The translations under genes and the position numbers were made by a program. This document shows positions 9,355-18,339 of a stretch of 64,000 bases of DNA, piece after piece (position 1 is the stretch's first letter; the number at the start of each line of letters is the position of its first letter). Source of the stretch: Photorhabdus heterorhabditis. Lineage in GTDB: Bacteria > Pseudomonadota > Gammaproteobacteria > Enterobacterales > Enterobacteriaceae. The notes beneath the pieces were generated by a model that did not search any database, had not been told where the DNA came from, and saw only the letters and a list, made by a program, of their open reading frames with translations. Where the stretch lies: the NCBI RefSeq assembly GCF_018448905.1, contig NZ_RCWA01000007.1:114794-178793 (forward strand), written 5' to 3'.

Positions 9355-9852
9355 CAAGCAATCCTCACAATATAATTAAGTGCTACGTTTCGCGGACGTG
9401 TTTCTATTCCTGTTGAAGCAGCAACCGCATTATCCATATAACCGAAGCCACCAGATCCCATTCCGATAGCAATACCTAATCCGCGAGAATCAATTCCGTA
9501 GTTAACTCCTTGGTAAACACTATTGAGAATACGGCTTGGTGTATGTACCTAAACCTTCAGCTCCAGCATTTGAGTTGGACCACATCCGGCCAATCCTATG
9601 ACTATGCGGAGCGATATCTGCCAGTTGATTGGAAAGTAGATATCCGTCCACCCCACGCCCATCATCCCAGCCACGAATAAACTCACCCCGCAAATCGGGT
9701 AATACACCAGATGGATATGCTACCGCTAATTTTGGATATAAAAATTTATCAAAGATCGCTCCATTACATTTCACCCATCCATTTGGTGGTACGTCAGTCG
9801 GCCAGGGAAGAGGTATTCCTACCGGAATCTCTTCAAGTAAAGATATGCCCAT
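9354..9852 (-). pseudogene. Headless, frameshifted fibre tip (collar plus tip)
   Basis: Opens MGISLLEEIPVGIPLPWPTD, straight into a collar domain (VLPDLRGEFIRGWDDGRGVD), with no N-terminal attachment domain. Near 9522 the frame hits TAG. A shifted frame continues as NSVYQGVNYGIDSRGLGIA and ends in RPRNVALNYIVRIA (TGA at 9354-9356), so one frameshift separates two parts of a formerly single tip. Its start overlaps the stop of the intact fibre upstream (TAATG). It looks like an older tip displaced when a new one was joined to the fibre head. Confidence 0.75.
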
Positions 9853-10733
9853 TATGCTGCCCTCACTATGTAATTAAATGCGATATTTCGTGGTCTTGAC
9901 ACCCCTATGAAACTGTAATCCGCTGACCAATCTTTCTGAGTTCCAGAATATACCGATTTTACCGAAATATTTTTATTTTGGGGAATATCCCAGTGCAATT
10001 TTGATAGCTCATTGCGTGAGAAGGTAATAATAAAATTATTCGCCCGATCAACATTCTGTACTAAATAAGCCCCCTCCTGCCATGACAATATTGGACGAAA
10101 TGGATCAACATTTCGACCACTGTCCCAGCCTCGAATAAATTCACCCCTTAGATCAGGCAATTTACCGTCAGGATAAGCCTCAGCTAACTTTGGATACTGT
10201 AATTTATTAAAAAATGCCTCGTTACAGACGAGATGATCTGTAGGTGGATAAGGTAATGGCCACGGAATAGGAGAACCGACAGGAACTTCACTGACCGTTT
10301 TAATCCGATTATCTATCTCTTCGAGGGTATATTTACGTAATGAATTTACTATTTCTTGAACAAGCTTTTGTGTCACTGCCAATGTGTTACTATCGCCAAT
10401 CGCATCTGTAAGCTGGACAACACCTTTTTGTGTTAATGAAGCATTGGGAATGTCTGCTGCAATTTTTTGTTCTAACGCTTTATTTAATTGAGCCGTAATT
10501 TTGGATATATTCCCATCATCAAGAACATCATTGCCCGATCGTGTTGCGATAAAATCAGCTACAACTGATGATATTGTTGACGATTGTCGTAATACCTTAT
10601 TTAATACATGAGTAGAAATATTCTCCGGTGTAAATCCAGTCTGCAAACTTTGATCTTCTTCATATTCTTCTTGACTTACTATATTTGCATTATCACTAAT
10701 AGAAAAAGCTTTAAAATCATTTTGGGGATTCAT
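9852..10733 (-). CDS. Tail-fibre-like protein with collar domain (array copy 2)
   Basis: A 293-residue array member. The shared head domain (NDFKAFSISDNANIVSQEEY, LRQSSTISSVVADFIATRSG) is followed by the LTQKGVVQLTDAIGDSNTLA repeat and a collar domain (VPVGSPIPWPLPYPPTDHL, LPDLRGEFIRGWDSGRNVD). The tip is related to that of copy 1 and ends RPRNIAFNYIVRAA. Start ATG with AAGG at good spacing. In the collar, the usual WDDGRG reads WDSGRN. The promoter-leader module lies directly upstream, and a headless second tip sits directly downstream. Confidence 0.85.
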   Translation of the reverse strand: MNPQNDFKAFSISDNANIVSQEEYEEDQSLQTGFTPENISTHVLNKVLRQSSTISSVVADFIATRSGNDVLDDGNISKITAQLNKALEQKIAADIPNASLTQKGVVQLTDAIGDSNTLAVTQKLVQEIVNSLRKYTLEEIDNRIKTVSEVPVGSPIPWPLPYPPTDHLVCNEAFFNKLQYPKLAEAYPDGKLPDLRGEFIRGWDSGRNVDPFRPILSWQEGAYLVQNVDRANNFIITFSRNELSKLHWDIPQNKNISVKSVYSGTQKDWSADYSFIGVSRPRNIAFNYIVRAA

Positions 10734-10909
10734 GTGTTTTCCTTAAATTAAATAATACCATTTCGCAATCAATGTATTTGAATTATTGTAAAAAAATTCC
10801 AACTCAATTCATTTCAATCAGAGTATAGTTCATAAAAATAATAATGCAGTGTTCTTATTGCTTATAATGTTAACTATTTTTGTATAATTATCAGCAATAG
10901 GAAATTCAA
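10734..10909 (-). promoter_or_regulatory. Promoter-leader module of array copy 2
   Basis: TTGAAT (10904-10909), 17-bp spacer, TATACA (10881-10886), a near-consensus sigma-70 promoter. A leader of roughly 145 nt follows, containing GTTAACATTATAAG and TTATTATTTTTATGAACTAT, shared with the other array members. Confidence 0.75.
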
Positions 10910-11102
10910 CACCTTGGAATATAATATATATTCATAAATACATATTTAACATATTGAAACCATTTTCCTTTTATTCTTCCTCTCTATTTATGAGAAATTT
11001 ACATATAAACCGCCAAAATTAAAAAATGAGACAAGGAAAATAAATAGGAATAATTATTCTCCTACTTTAGTTATTCATGCTTCAAAGACAACAATTCAGT
11101 TA
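10910..11102. other. AT-rich spacer, no gene seen
   Basis: No reading frame, repeat or hairpin of note between the array-2 promoter and the next terminator. Confidence 0.5.
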
Positions 11103-11132
11103 GAAAAACCAACCGATTATGGTTGGTTTTTT
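11103..11132. terminator. Terminator hairpin, third copy of the tRNA-Pro terminator type
   Basis: GAAAAACCAACC / GGTTGGTTTTTT with an 8-nt loop. Stem sequence equals those at 5993-6022 and 7831-7862, but here no tRNA-like sequence is attached. It may serve the minus-strand fibre gene above or be another integration scar. Confidence 0.65.
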
Positions 11133-11149
11133 ATAAGTTAATTAACCCG

Positions 11150-11194
11150 GCTTTTACTTTACTTCGGGCTTAAAGAATATTTCTATTCTGTCAT
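11150..11194 (-). pseudogene. Tfa N-terminal remnant with nonsense codon
   Basis: Starts in TAATG overlap with the array-3 fibre and reads M-T-E-stop-K-Y-S-L, i.e. the Tfa N-terminus MTEQKYSL with Q4 changed to TAG. Similarity is lost after about 12 codons. Confidence 0.65.
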
Positions 11195-12063
11195 TATGCT
11201 GCTCTTACTATGTAATTAAATGCGATGTTGCGGGGGCGGGTTTCGTTTGCAGTAGTTTCCACTACTCCGCCCGTTTTAGCGTCTTGATCAAGAAAACGTA
11301 AATATTGACCGTTCACGGTTGTAACCCACGAAGTGGAGCCTCCAGCTAACACAATGTCTTCCACTGCATATTTTGAAGCTACTTTGTAATGAGTGTGATC
11401 TTGTATCCCTGCTTGCTGCCATGACCCGCACACTCGACCGGGATCTATCCCTCTACCATCATCCCAGCCCCGGATAAATTCCCCTCTTAAATCAGGTAAT
11501 CTACCGTCAGGATAAGCTTCCGCCAACCTCGGATACTGTAATCTATTAAAAGCTGAACCGTTACAAGTAAAATAGCCAATAGGTGGATGGAGTAATGGCC
11601 ACGGAATAGGAGAACCAACAGGAACTTCATTGGCTGTTTTAATCCGATTATCTGTATATTCACGCAGTGAATTTACTATTTCCTGAGCAAGTTTTTGTGT
11701 CACCGCTAATGTGTCACTATTGCCAATCACATTTGTAAGCTGGACAGCCCCTTTTTGTGTTAATGAAGCACTGGGAATGTCTGTTGCAATTTTTTGTTCT
11801 AACGCTTTGTTTAATTGAGCCATGAGTTTAGCTATATTTCCATCATCCAAAACATCACTGCCCGATTCTGTCGCAATAAAATCGGCTACAACAGATGATA
11901 TAGTTGACGCTTGACGCAATGTCTTATTTAACAAATGAATATCAATATCATGGCCTGGTGCTAATCCAGTCTGCAACTCTGAACTACTTTCATATAAACT
12001 CTGACTTACTACATTAGCGCCATTCTTAATAGCAAAAGCTTTAAAATCATTCTTGACACTCAT
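11194..12063 (-). CDS. Tail-fibre-like protein with collar domain (array copy 3)
   Basis: A 289-residue array member starting MSVKNDFKAFAIKNGANVVS; the ATG at 12063 is preceded by GAGGATT. Head domain, then LTQKGAVQLTNVIGNSDTLA, a collar domain (GSPIPWPLLHPPIGYFTCNG, LPDLRGEFIRGWDDGRGID), and a tip distinct from copies 1 and 2. The tip runs from HTHYKVASKYAVEDIVLAGG to ETRPRNIAFNYIVRAA. The tip replacement downstream of a nearly identical head and collar points to recombination at the collar. Its Tfa partner is a remnant with a nonsense codon. Confidence 0.85.
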   Translation of the reverse strand: MSVKNDFKAFAIKNGANVVSQSLYESSSELQTGLAPGHDIDIHLLNKTLRQASTISSVVADFIATESGSDVLDDGNIAKLMAQLNKALEQKIATDIPSASLTQKGAVQLTNVIGNSDTLAVTQKLAQEIVNSLREYTDNRIKTANEVPVGSPIPWPLLHPPIGYFTCNGSAFNRLQYPRLAEAYPDGRLPDLRGEFIRGWDDGRGIDPGRVCGSWQQAGIQDHTHYKVASKYAVEDIVLAGGSTSWVTTVNGQYLRFLDQDAKTGGVVETTANETRPRNIAFNYIVRAA

Positions 12064-12240
12064 ATACAATCCTCACGTTAAGTAATATCACTTATTTACA
12101 AAAAAAACATTAATTATTATGCAAATAACCCATAATAATTCACATTGGTCATAGTCTAGTTCATAAAAATAATAATTCGTTGTTCTTACTCCTTATAAAG
12201 CCAATTATTTCCATATAATTGGCGATAATAAGCAGTTCAA
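12064..12240 (-). promoter_or_regulatory. Promoter-leader module of array copy 3
   Basis: TTGAAC (12235-12240), 17-bp spacer, TATATG (12212-12217), then the shared leader with CTTTATAAGGAG and TTATTATTTTTATGAACTAG. Confidence 0.72.
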
Positions 12241-12258
12241 CATTTTTGAACTGAAAAT

Positions 12259-12382
12259 ATACCTGTTATCTTTCAAGTTGCCTCTTTGTTGACTGCACTC
12301 ACACCGGTCACAGAGTTATCTATGCTCCCGGGGGTTCGCTCCCTTGCCATCACGATCCATCTTGAAATCTATTGGATATATA
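12259..12382 (-). repeat. ERIC element, full length
   Basis: Complete about 124-bp copy, from ATACCTGTTATCTTTCAAG to CTTGAAATCTATTGGATATA. It lies immediately after the stop of array copy 4. Confidence 0.9.
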
Positions 12383-12389
12383 CTTGAAA

Positions 12390-13487
12390 CTATTTTTCTC
12401 TTATTCCTTCTATCTCTTCCTGCAACCTGTTCTGTTTTAAATTCCAAGACGAATCTTCCGGCATTTGGACACGAATATCTAAGCGGCAATTCTCTGGAAT
12501 ATCGCAAGATTCTCCATCTTTATAAAAAACACGTTCATCGTTATCATCGATACATTTAAGTCGCCAATTCTGAAAACGTGCTGGTAAATGAGAATGTTGT
12601 CTGTGAAAAGTTTCGATAATAATAGAACCATCAGGTTGAATACGGTTATCGATAAAAATCAACTCTAACCCATTTTTATCTTTTGGTGCTGAAATACCAC
12701 CATGCTCTCCCCATACATCATCAGCATTACAGCCTGAAATATTTGAAATGCGATATACACCCGTTCCCTCTTTAGTGACTTTTGCGCCTTCAGATTCTTC
12801 ATTAGTTGAAAACTCACCATCAGAGTAGAGTTTGACTATCGGTGAGACTCTCTTGAGAAATCCATTAGCATCGAATGCGCTGTTTACATCTTCAATTAAA
12901 ATTCTTTTTTTTCCTTTAAATTTACCATTTTTGTCAAATGCGTATGTATGTATTCCAAACCCTTCTTGACCTCCAGATGTACTGCCGTATTCAAAAGAAA
13001 TTCCTCTTGAGTGTGGAATCCCTGCACTAGGGTGAGCGACATGAATAGCTAAACCACCTAAGTCCGCCCACCCATTTGGACGTAAGAAACCCGACAATGA
13101 CAAATCGCGCAGGGATGGGTCATCACCTAAATTTGCTGCCTTAGATAAGATACAACCAGATGTTTTTGTATTCGTATTTAACCGAACAAATCGATTATCA
13201 GATTCTACTTTGATTTTTTGTTCTAATGCTTTATTTAATTGTGCAGTGATTTTCGTTACATTACCATCATCCAAAACATCACTGCCCGATTCTGTCGCAA
13301 TAAAGTCAGCTACAACAGATGATATGGTTGACGATTGACGCAATGCTTTATTTAACACATGAAGATCAGACCGTTTTAATTCATAAAATCCATCCTGCAA
13401 TTCTGGACTATTTTCATATATATTTTGATCAACTACATTAGCACCAATCTTAATAGCAAAAGCTTTAAAATCATTCTTAATACTCAT
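12390..13487 (-). CDS. Tail-fibre-like protein, Stf-type tip (array copy 4)
   Basis: A 365-residue array member. The shared head (KNDFKAFAIKIGANVVDQ, LRQSSTISSVVADFIATESG) is joined to a different C-terminal half with no collar. It carries a block known from lambdoid/Stf-like side tail fibres: SNISGCNADDVWGEHGGISA, then DKNGLELIFIDNRIQPDGSI and FHRQHSHLPARFQNWRLK. The ATG at 13487 has GAGGATT upstream. The last residues run into an ERIC element eight bases after the stop, so the original 3' end and any chaperone gene may have been lost. Confidence 0.83.
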   Translation of the reverse strand: MSIKNDFKAFAIKIGANVVDQNIYENSPELQDGFYELKRSDLHVLNKALRQSSTISSVVADFIATESGSDVLDDGNVTKITAQLNKALEQKIKVESDNRFVRLNTNTKTSGCILSKAANLGDDPSLRDLSLSGFLRPNGWADLGGLAIHVAHPSAGIPHSRGISFEYGSTSGGQEGFGIHTYAFDKNGKFKGKKRILIEDVNSAFDANGFLKRVSPIVKLYSDGEFSTNEESEGAKVTKEGTGVYRISNISGCNADDVWGEHGGISAPKDKNGLELIFIDNRIQPDGSIIIETFHRQHSHLPARFQNWRLKCIDDNDERVFYKDGESCDIPENCRLDIRVQMPEDSSWNLKQNRLQEEIEGIREK

Positions 13488-13658
13488 ATACAATCCTCAA
13501 GTTAAATAATATTTTAAAAAAACATATTAAACTATTGTGCAAATAACCCATAGTAATTCACACCAGTCATAGTCTTGTTCAGAAAAATAACAATGAAACA
13601 TTCTTATGAATTAGAATGTTAACTATTTTTACATAATTGACTAAAATAGAAAATTCAA
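13488..13658 (-). promoter_or_regulatory. Promoter-leader module of array copy 4
   Basis: TTGAAT (13653-13658), 17-bp spacer, TATGTA (13630-13635), then the shared leader block. The remaining 13659-13832 is AT-rich with no gene. Confidence 0.7.
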
Positions 13659-13832
13659 TATTAAAATACTTCCATTCCCTATCCTATTTCATTTTTTACC
13701 AAAATTTTCCCATTGAAGATTACGCATCGGATCTTTCAATATATAAATAACCAGTTTATTAATTAACCAGAAACAATATAATTTCATTCCTATTCTATAA
13801 AGTAAAATGCGTTTATTTTCACGCTGCAGTAA

Positions 13833-14420
13833 TTAATATCCGATCGCAAAATATCTCACATAATTATTCGTTAACGCATTTGTAGAATTTCTGCACGTTA
13901 CAATAAACTGACTTGCAGAAACAGGTACAGCAGCAACCCCAGATCCAAAATTATAAAAATCAGCATATGTTGCCACAATCTGGAAACAAGCATTAGGAAA
14001 TGGAATTGTGAAATTTCTATAATCACTTATATTCATAGAGCCGTTTGCCTGTCCCCACTGAATAATTATCCCTGTATCACCACACTTCCACCAACCATTT
14101 GCAACCTTATTAGCAGTATTCACATTAAGATTACAGCACTTTGCAATTTTTCGATCTATCACGCTTTTTAATTGTGTGGTTATTTTGGTTACATCACCAT
14201 CATCCAAAACATCACTGCCTGATTCTGTCGCAATAAAATCGGCTACAGCGGATGATATAACCGACGATTGACGCAATGCCTTATTTAATACATGAATATC
14301 AGGCTGTTTGCCTGAATCAAATCCATCCTGCAACTCTGATCTACTTTCATAATAATATTGACTCAATGCATTTGAATTATTATTAATAGAAAAAGCTTTA
14401 AAATCATTCTTTACACTCAT
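13833..14420 (-). CDS. Tail-fibre-like protein, gp53-like tip (array copy 5)
   Basis: The shortest intact array member, 195 residues. The shared head (KNDFKAFSINNNSNALSQYY, LRQSSVISSAVADFIATESG) is followed directly by a compact tip of about 85 residues. The tip has GWWKCGDTGIIIQWGQANG and FPNACFQIVA and ends RYFAIGY. It resembles the C-terminal domain of putative tail-fibre gp53-like proteins (beta-rich trimerising tips). There is no collar and no linker repeat. The same tip type occurs in the pseudogene at 15980-16285. ATG at 14420 with GAGGATT upstream. Confidence 0.82.
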   Translation of the reverse strand: MSVKNDFKAFSINNNSNALSQYYYESRSELQDGFDSGKQPDIHVLNKALRQSSVISSAVADFIATESGSDVLDDGDVTKITTQLKSVIDRKIAKCCNLNVNTANKVANGWWKCGDTGIIIQWGQANGSMNISDYRNFTIPFPNACFQIVATYADFYNFGSGVAAVPVSASQFIVTCRNSTNALTNNYVRYFAIGY

Positions 14421-14600
14421 ATACAATCCTCACGTTAAATAATATTATTTATTTACAAAAAACACATTAAACTACTATGAAAATAACCTATTAAATAATT
14501 CAACCCTGTCATAGGCTAGTTCAAAAAAATGATAATAAAATATTTTTGCAACCAAAATAAGCAACTATTTTTATATAACTATCAATAATAAACAACCCGA
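14421..14600 (-). promoter_or_regulatory. Promoter-leader module of array copy 5
   Basis: TATATA (14572-14577) with a poor -35 (TCGGGT, 14595-14600) at 17 bp. Leader block with ATTATCATTTTTTTGAACTAG conserved. Nothing recognisable in 14601-14828. Confidence 0.55.
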
Positions 14601-14828
14601 CAGATTGTAATCGAAAAATTCAGTAATACTCTATATTTTCCCAAGTCTATTAACTGAGATTTTTCTTTATCACTTTCCATATCATTCATATATAGCCAAA
14701 ATCTTTATTTAAATTCTGGCTATATTCTTAAGGTATTCATCAAGAGATTATTACCTGAATTGGCATCAGGCTAACCAATAAATAGCCACCAGCCAAATAT
14801 ACCCTCAAAATAATAATTTATCATTATC

Positions 14829-15599
14829 TTATACACCTAAATAAATGACAGGTATCATACTGACATTTAACGGGCGATTTTCGTTTGCCGTTGGCACTAC
14901 CTTTGATGCATCAAAAGCGGCGTATGCTGAATATCCATGATTACTATTAGCATTTGTTCCCGCAGCAACTACTGTTGCGGTACTCGTAACACCATAAAAT
15001 GCGCCACTGGTACGAGTAAAAAGCCCATGCGTCCACCACCCCACATCACCTGTAATATTTCTAATCGCATCTCCCTGTATCACACCTGGCTGCAAACCAG
15101 CACGCACAAATACTCCTCGTCCATCAACAAACAGATTAGGAAGGTTAATTTTACCATCACGCAACTTGATTCCCCATGCTGCCTTATATGCATTGGATAA
15201 ATTATTCAATGCCCGACCAACAATTGAATCAATCGCATAAGCAGCACCATTTGCAATATATTCTCCTTTAGCTAAATCTGATGCTGGATGTGCAGATAAA
15301 TAGATATCACCTGAACGTTTAGCACTAACATTTTCCAAAGCCTTTTTTAATTGTGCCGTGAGTTTCGCTACATTACCATCATCCAAAACATCTTCACCAG
15401 ATTGTTCTGCAATAAAATCAGCTAAAACCGATGATATGGTTGATGATTGACGCAATGTCTTATTTAACAAATGAACATGAATAGTACTATTTGGTGCTAA
15501 TCCAGTCTGCAATTCTGGACTGCTTTCATATAAATTTTGACTCACCACATTAGCACCACTCTGAATAGAAAAAGCTTTAAAATCATTTTTTACACTCAT
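14829..15599 (-). CDS. Tail-fibre-like protein, divergent collar/tip (array copy 6)
   Basis: A 256-residue array member with the shared head (KNDFKAFSIQSGANVVSQNL, LRQSSTISSVLADFIAEQSG). The second half differs from the other collars: GDIYLSAHPASDLAKGEYIA, then NLPNLFVDGRGVFVRAG, then GDAIRNITGDVGWW, and an end reading NENRPLNVSMIPVIYLGV. That layout (collar-like loop, GDAIRN-I-G segment, RP-N-ending) is typical of prophage tail-fibre tips. The ATG has GAGGG at suitable spacing. No Tfa remnant is visible after its stop. Confidence 0.83.
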   Translation of the reverse strand: MSVKNDFKAFSIQSGANVVSQNLYESSPELQTGLAPNSTIHVHLLNKTLRQSSTISSVLADFIAEQSGEDVLDDGNVAKLTAQLKKALENVSAKRSGDIYLSAHPASDLAKGEYIANGAAYAIDSIVGRALNNLSNAYKAAWGIKLRDGKINLPNLFVDGRGVFVRAGLQPGVIQGDAIRNITGDVGWWTHGLFTRTSGAFYGVTSTATVVAAGTNANSNHGYSAYAAFDASKVVPTANENRPLNVSMIPVIYLGV

Positions 15600-15777
15600 A
15601 TAAAACCCTCAAATTAAATAATATTATTTATTGACAAAAAACACATCAAACCATTATTAATATAACCCATAACAATTCACGTTAGTCATAGCCTAGTTCA
15701 TAAAAATAATAATAAAACATTCTCATGAGTTAGAATGCCAATTGCTTTTATATAATTATTAAAATCAAAATAATTTT
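15600..15777 (-). promoter_or_regulatory. Promoter-leader module of array copy 6
   Basis: TATATA at 15749-15754 and the shared leader (CATTCTAACTCATGAGAATG, TTATTATTATTTTTATGAAC) are present, but the -35 position reads AAAATT. AT-rich 15778-15979 holds no gene. Confidence 0.5.
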
Positions 15778-15979
15778 ATTTATAAATATCTCAATATATT
15801 ATTATCAAAAAGTAGCATTGGATGAATAAATTAACTATGACATATCACCATCGGACTAAAAATAAATTCAAAGGTCTAAGTTTCGTTGAGTACAGAACTC
15901 AAACTTCAATCTAAAATATCCAGATTCCCAAATTCAATTTAACAATATAAATCACTAACACTTTCACTATAAAAATATA

Positions 15980-16285
15980 TCAATATCCTATTGCAAACCA
16001 AAACGCAGAGATTTCAATCGGGTATGCCCAATAATTAAATTCTGTTACAGATAGTTTGTTCGCAACAATATTATATGATGATTTTATATCAGTTTTATTA
16101 CTTAAGGTTAATAAAACATTTACACAAACATTAGGAAACTGAATAGGAAAATTAACGGGTGTATTATGTCCTGTCCAGTTCACGGTTCCCCACTGATAAA
16201 CCACTCCTGTATCCCCACATTTTCACCAACCATTAATATCCTTACCAGCTGTATTCATATTAACTTTAGTTATTTCATAAATAAT
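15980..16285 (-). pseudogene. Fibre tip remnant, gp53-like, ERIC-truncated with nonsense codon
   Basis: Reads ITKVNMNTAGKDINGW-stop-KCGDTGVVYQWG and on to FWFAIGY, aligning with the tip of array copy 5 (NVNTANKVANGWWKCGDTGI). The second W of GWW is TGA. The entire head is missing; a short ERIC (16286-16370) abuts the 5' edge, and the array promoter survives beyond it at 16485-16513. The chain of an intact promoter, an ERIC and a tip fragment shows a former array copy destroyed by deletion. Confidence 0.8.
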
Positions 16286-16370
16286 ATATACCCTTCATCT
16301 TTCAAGCTGCTGCTTTGTTGGATGCGTTCACTTGCCGCCGCGCTGCAATCTGAAATCTATTGGGTATATT
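16286..16370 (-). repeat. Short ERIC (internal deletion form, about 84 bp)
   Basis: Both ERIC ends are present, but the central palindrome with the CCCCGGGAGC core is missing. Same deletion type as at 18674, 19149 and 21194. Confidence 0.85.
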
Positions 16371-16484
16371 AAATTATTATACGAATGACTTATCTCCATT
16401 CGGGTCAATTAGACGTCTTGATCAGACGTCTAATTTAAAAACAATCAATCAAATATTATTATAATTTAGGATATTAACCACTTT

Positions 16485-16513
16485 TGTATAATTGGTTACA
16501 ATAGGTAATTTAA
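16485..16513 (-). promoter_or_regulatory. Orphan array promoter
   Basis: TTAAAT (16508-16513), 17 bp, TATACA (16485-16490), matching the array promoters. The gene it served is now only the remnant at 15980-16285. Confidence 0.6.
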
Positions 16514-16550
16514 TATTAAAAAGTTATTATCCCCCTCTTTCATTTCTTAC

Positions 16551-16678
16551 TATACCTGTTATCTTTCAAGTTGCTGCTTTATTGGCTGCTTTCACTTACC
16601 CCAGTCACATCGTTATCTATGCTCCTGAGGATACGTTCACTTGCCGCCGCACTGCAATTTGAAATCTATTGGGTATAT
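16551..16678 (-). repeat. ERIC element, full length
   Basis: About 128 bp, TATACCTGTTATCTTTCAAG to GAAATCTATTGGGTATATA, with the core partly degenerate (CTCCTGAGGATACG). Confidence 0.88.
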
Positions 16679-16730
16679 AATTTTTCTATTTCAGGTTATA
16701 GATTGAATCTCTTTCAGTATCCTATTTTCA

Positions 16731-18146
16731 TTATTTCGGCTGCTCCGGCCATTCAATATTGGGTGCTAATGAAACATCAATTCTGCTCAACATCACCCTA
16801 TATTGCTTCCATGCCAACAGATCTGTTTTTTCTTCTTCGGTGGCAATACCTAAATCGACAGCATCTTGTAGTGGCCCGACAAGATTATTAACTTTAGCCA
16901 GTGACTGGAATTTCTCATGTTCTGCTTGCTGTATTAATTCCTCTTTAGTCGGAACATAAGTATTATCAGATTCTATTTCCGTATCCTTCCCAACAACTTT
17001 GTCAGCAGGTTTATTCAACGAGTTATATTCTTGAGCCCAAGGGGTCCATGGATTATCATGGAATTGGCTACGTGTATATATCCGACTGCTGTTATAAACA
17101 AAATAACGTTGAATAACCCCAGCCGCTTTCAATACAATAAGCGAACCGGCAAGTGGTTCAGGATAATTGACGCCATTTTTAGCATGAGCATTATATTCCT
17201 GATAATAAATCCCTGGTGTTTTGTAGTAATCCAGATTCACATTATCACCTAAACCAATCGCCTGCCCACTCAAAATGTCCTGAGAAGAAATAGTGATATC
17301 CGTAGATAAAGATTTTCCATTTACCTTACGGATTCCGGCAATATATCGAGAATCAGATTCTATTTTTGTATATGCGCCAATCTCCTCTGCCGAAGGTTTA
17401 TTCAGAGTGTTATATTCTCTAGCCCAAGGGGTCCATGGATTATCATGAAACTGGCTACGTGTATATACCCGACTACTGTTATAAACAAAATAACGTTGAA
17501 CGATCCCAGCCGCTTTCAACACAACAAGAGAACCCGCGAGCGGTTCAGGGTAATTAAGGCCACTTTTGGCATGGGCATCATACTCTTGGTGATAAATTCC
17601 TGGTGTTTTATAGCTACTTAAATCCGCCTTATCACCTAAACTAATCGCCAGCCCACCCAAAATATCCTGGGAAGTAATAGTGATATCCTCAGACAGTGCT
17701 TTCCCATTAATTTTTCGGGTATTAGGTATTTTGGCATTAATATTTTCAAGTAATGAATTTACTATTTCCTGAACCAACTTTTGTGTAACAGCTACTGTGG
17801 TACTATTACCCAACACATCCGTAAGCTGAACAACCCCTTTTTGTGTTAATGACGCATTGGGAACTTCTGTTGTGATTTTTTGTTTTAAAGCTTTATTTAA
17901 TTGCTCGGTAAGTTTCGCTATATCACCATCATCCAGAACATTATCGCCAGATTGTGTTGCGATAAAATTAGCTATTACAGATGATATTGTTGATGATTGA
18001 CGTAATACTTTGTTTAATAGATTAATAGGAATATTATCTGGTGGAAACCCAGTCTGCAAGCTCTGGTCTTTCTCATATTTATCTTGACTCACTACATTAG
18101 CATCATTACTAATAGAAAAAGCCTTAAAATTATTCTTGGCACTCAT
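16731..18146 (-). CDS. Tail-fibre-like protein with two knob repeats and fused Tfa C-terminus (array copy 7)
   Basis: The longest array member, 471 residues. The shared head (FKAFSISNDANVVSQDKY) and LTQKGVVQLTDVLGNSTTVA come first. Two tandem repeats of about 115 residues follow, each with KINGKALSEDIT-type start, YYKTPGIYYQEYNAHAKNG, NYPEPLAGSL and SQFHDNPWTPWAQEYN. This is the pyocin-knob-like domain seen in R-pyocin and prophage fibres. The last about 70 residues (LQDAVDLGIATEEEKTDLLA to SLAPNIEWPEQPK) are the C-terminus of a Tfa chaperone, so fibre and chaperone ends are fused in one frame. ATG at 18146 with a weak GGGG upstream. Confidence 0.83.
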   Translation of the reverse strand: MSAKNNFKAFSISNDANVVSQDKYEKDQSLQTGFPPDNIPINLLNKVLRQSSTISSVIANFIATQSGDNVLDDGDIAKLTEQLNKALKQKITTEVPNASLTQKGVVQLTDVLGNSTTVAVTQKLVQEIVNSLLENINAKIPNTRKINGKALSEDITITSQDILGGLAISLGDKADLSSYKTPGIYHQEYDAHAKSGLNYPEPLAGSLVVLKAAGIVQRYFVYNSSRVYTRSQFHDNPWTPWAREYNTLNKPSAEEIGAYTKIESDSRYIAGIRKVNGKSLSTDITISSQDILSGQAIGLGDNVNLDYYKTPGIYYQEYNAHAKNGVNYPEPLAGSLIVLKAAGVIQRYFVYNSSRIYTRSQFHDNPWTPWAQEYNSLNKPADKVVGKDTEIESDNTYVPTKEELIQQAEHEKFQSLAKVNNLVGPLQDAVDLGIATEEEKTDLLAWKQYRVMLSRIDVSLAPNIEWPEQPK

Positions 18147-18181
18147 ATACACCCCTTAGTTTAAATAGAATGATTTACATC

Positions 18182-18308
18182 ATACCCTTCATCCTTCAAG
18201 TTGCTGCTTTGTTGGCTGCGTTCACTTACCCCAGTCACATAGTTATCTATGCTCCTGGGGATGCGTTCTCTTGCCGCCGCGCTGCAATTTGAAATCTATT
18301 GGGTATAA
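18182..18308 (-). repeat. ERIC element, full length
   Basis: About 127 bp, CATACCCTTCATCCTTCAAG to TATTGGGTATA, with core GCTCCTGGGGATGCG. It lies between array copy 7 and its promoter module, so it interrupts the leader. Confidence 0.9.
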
Positions 18309-18339
18309 ATATATTAAATCATTGTTTAAAGGCAATTAT

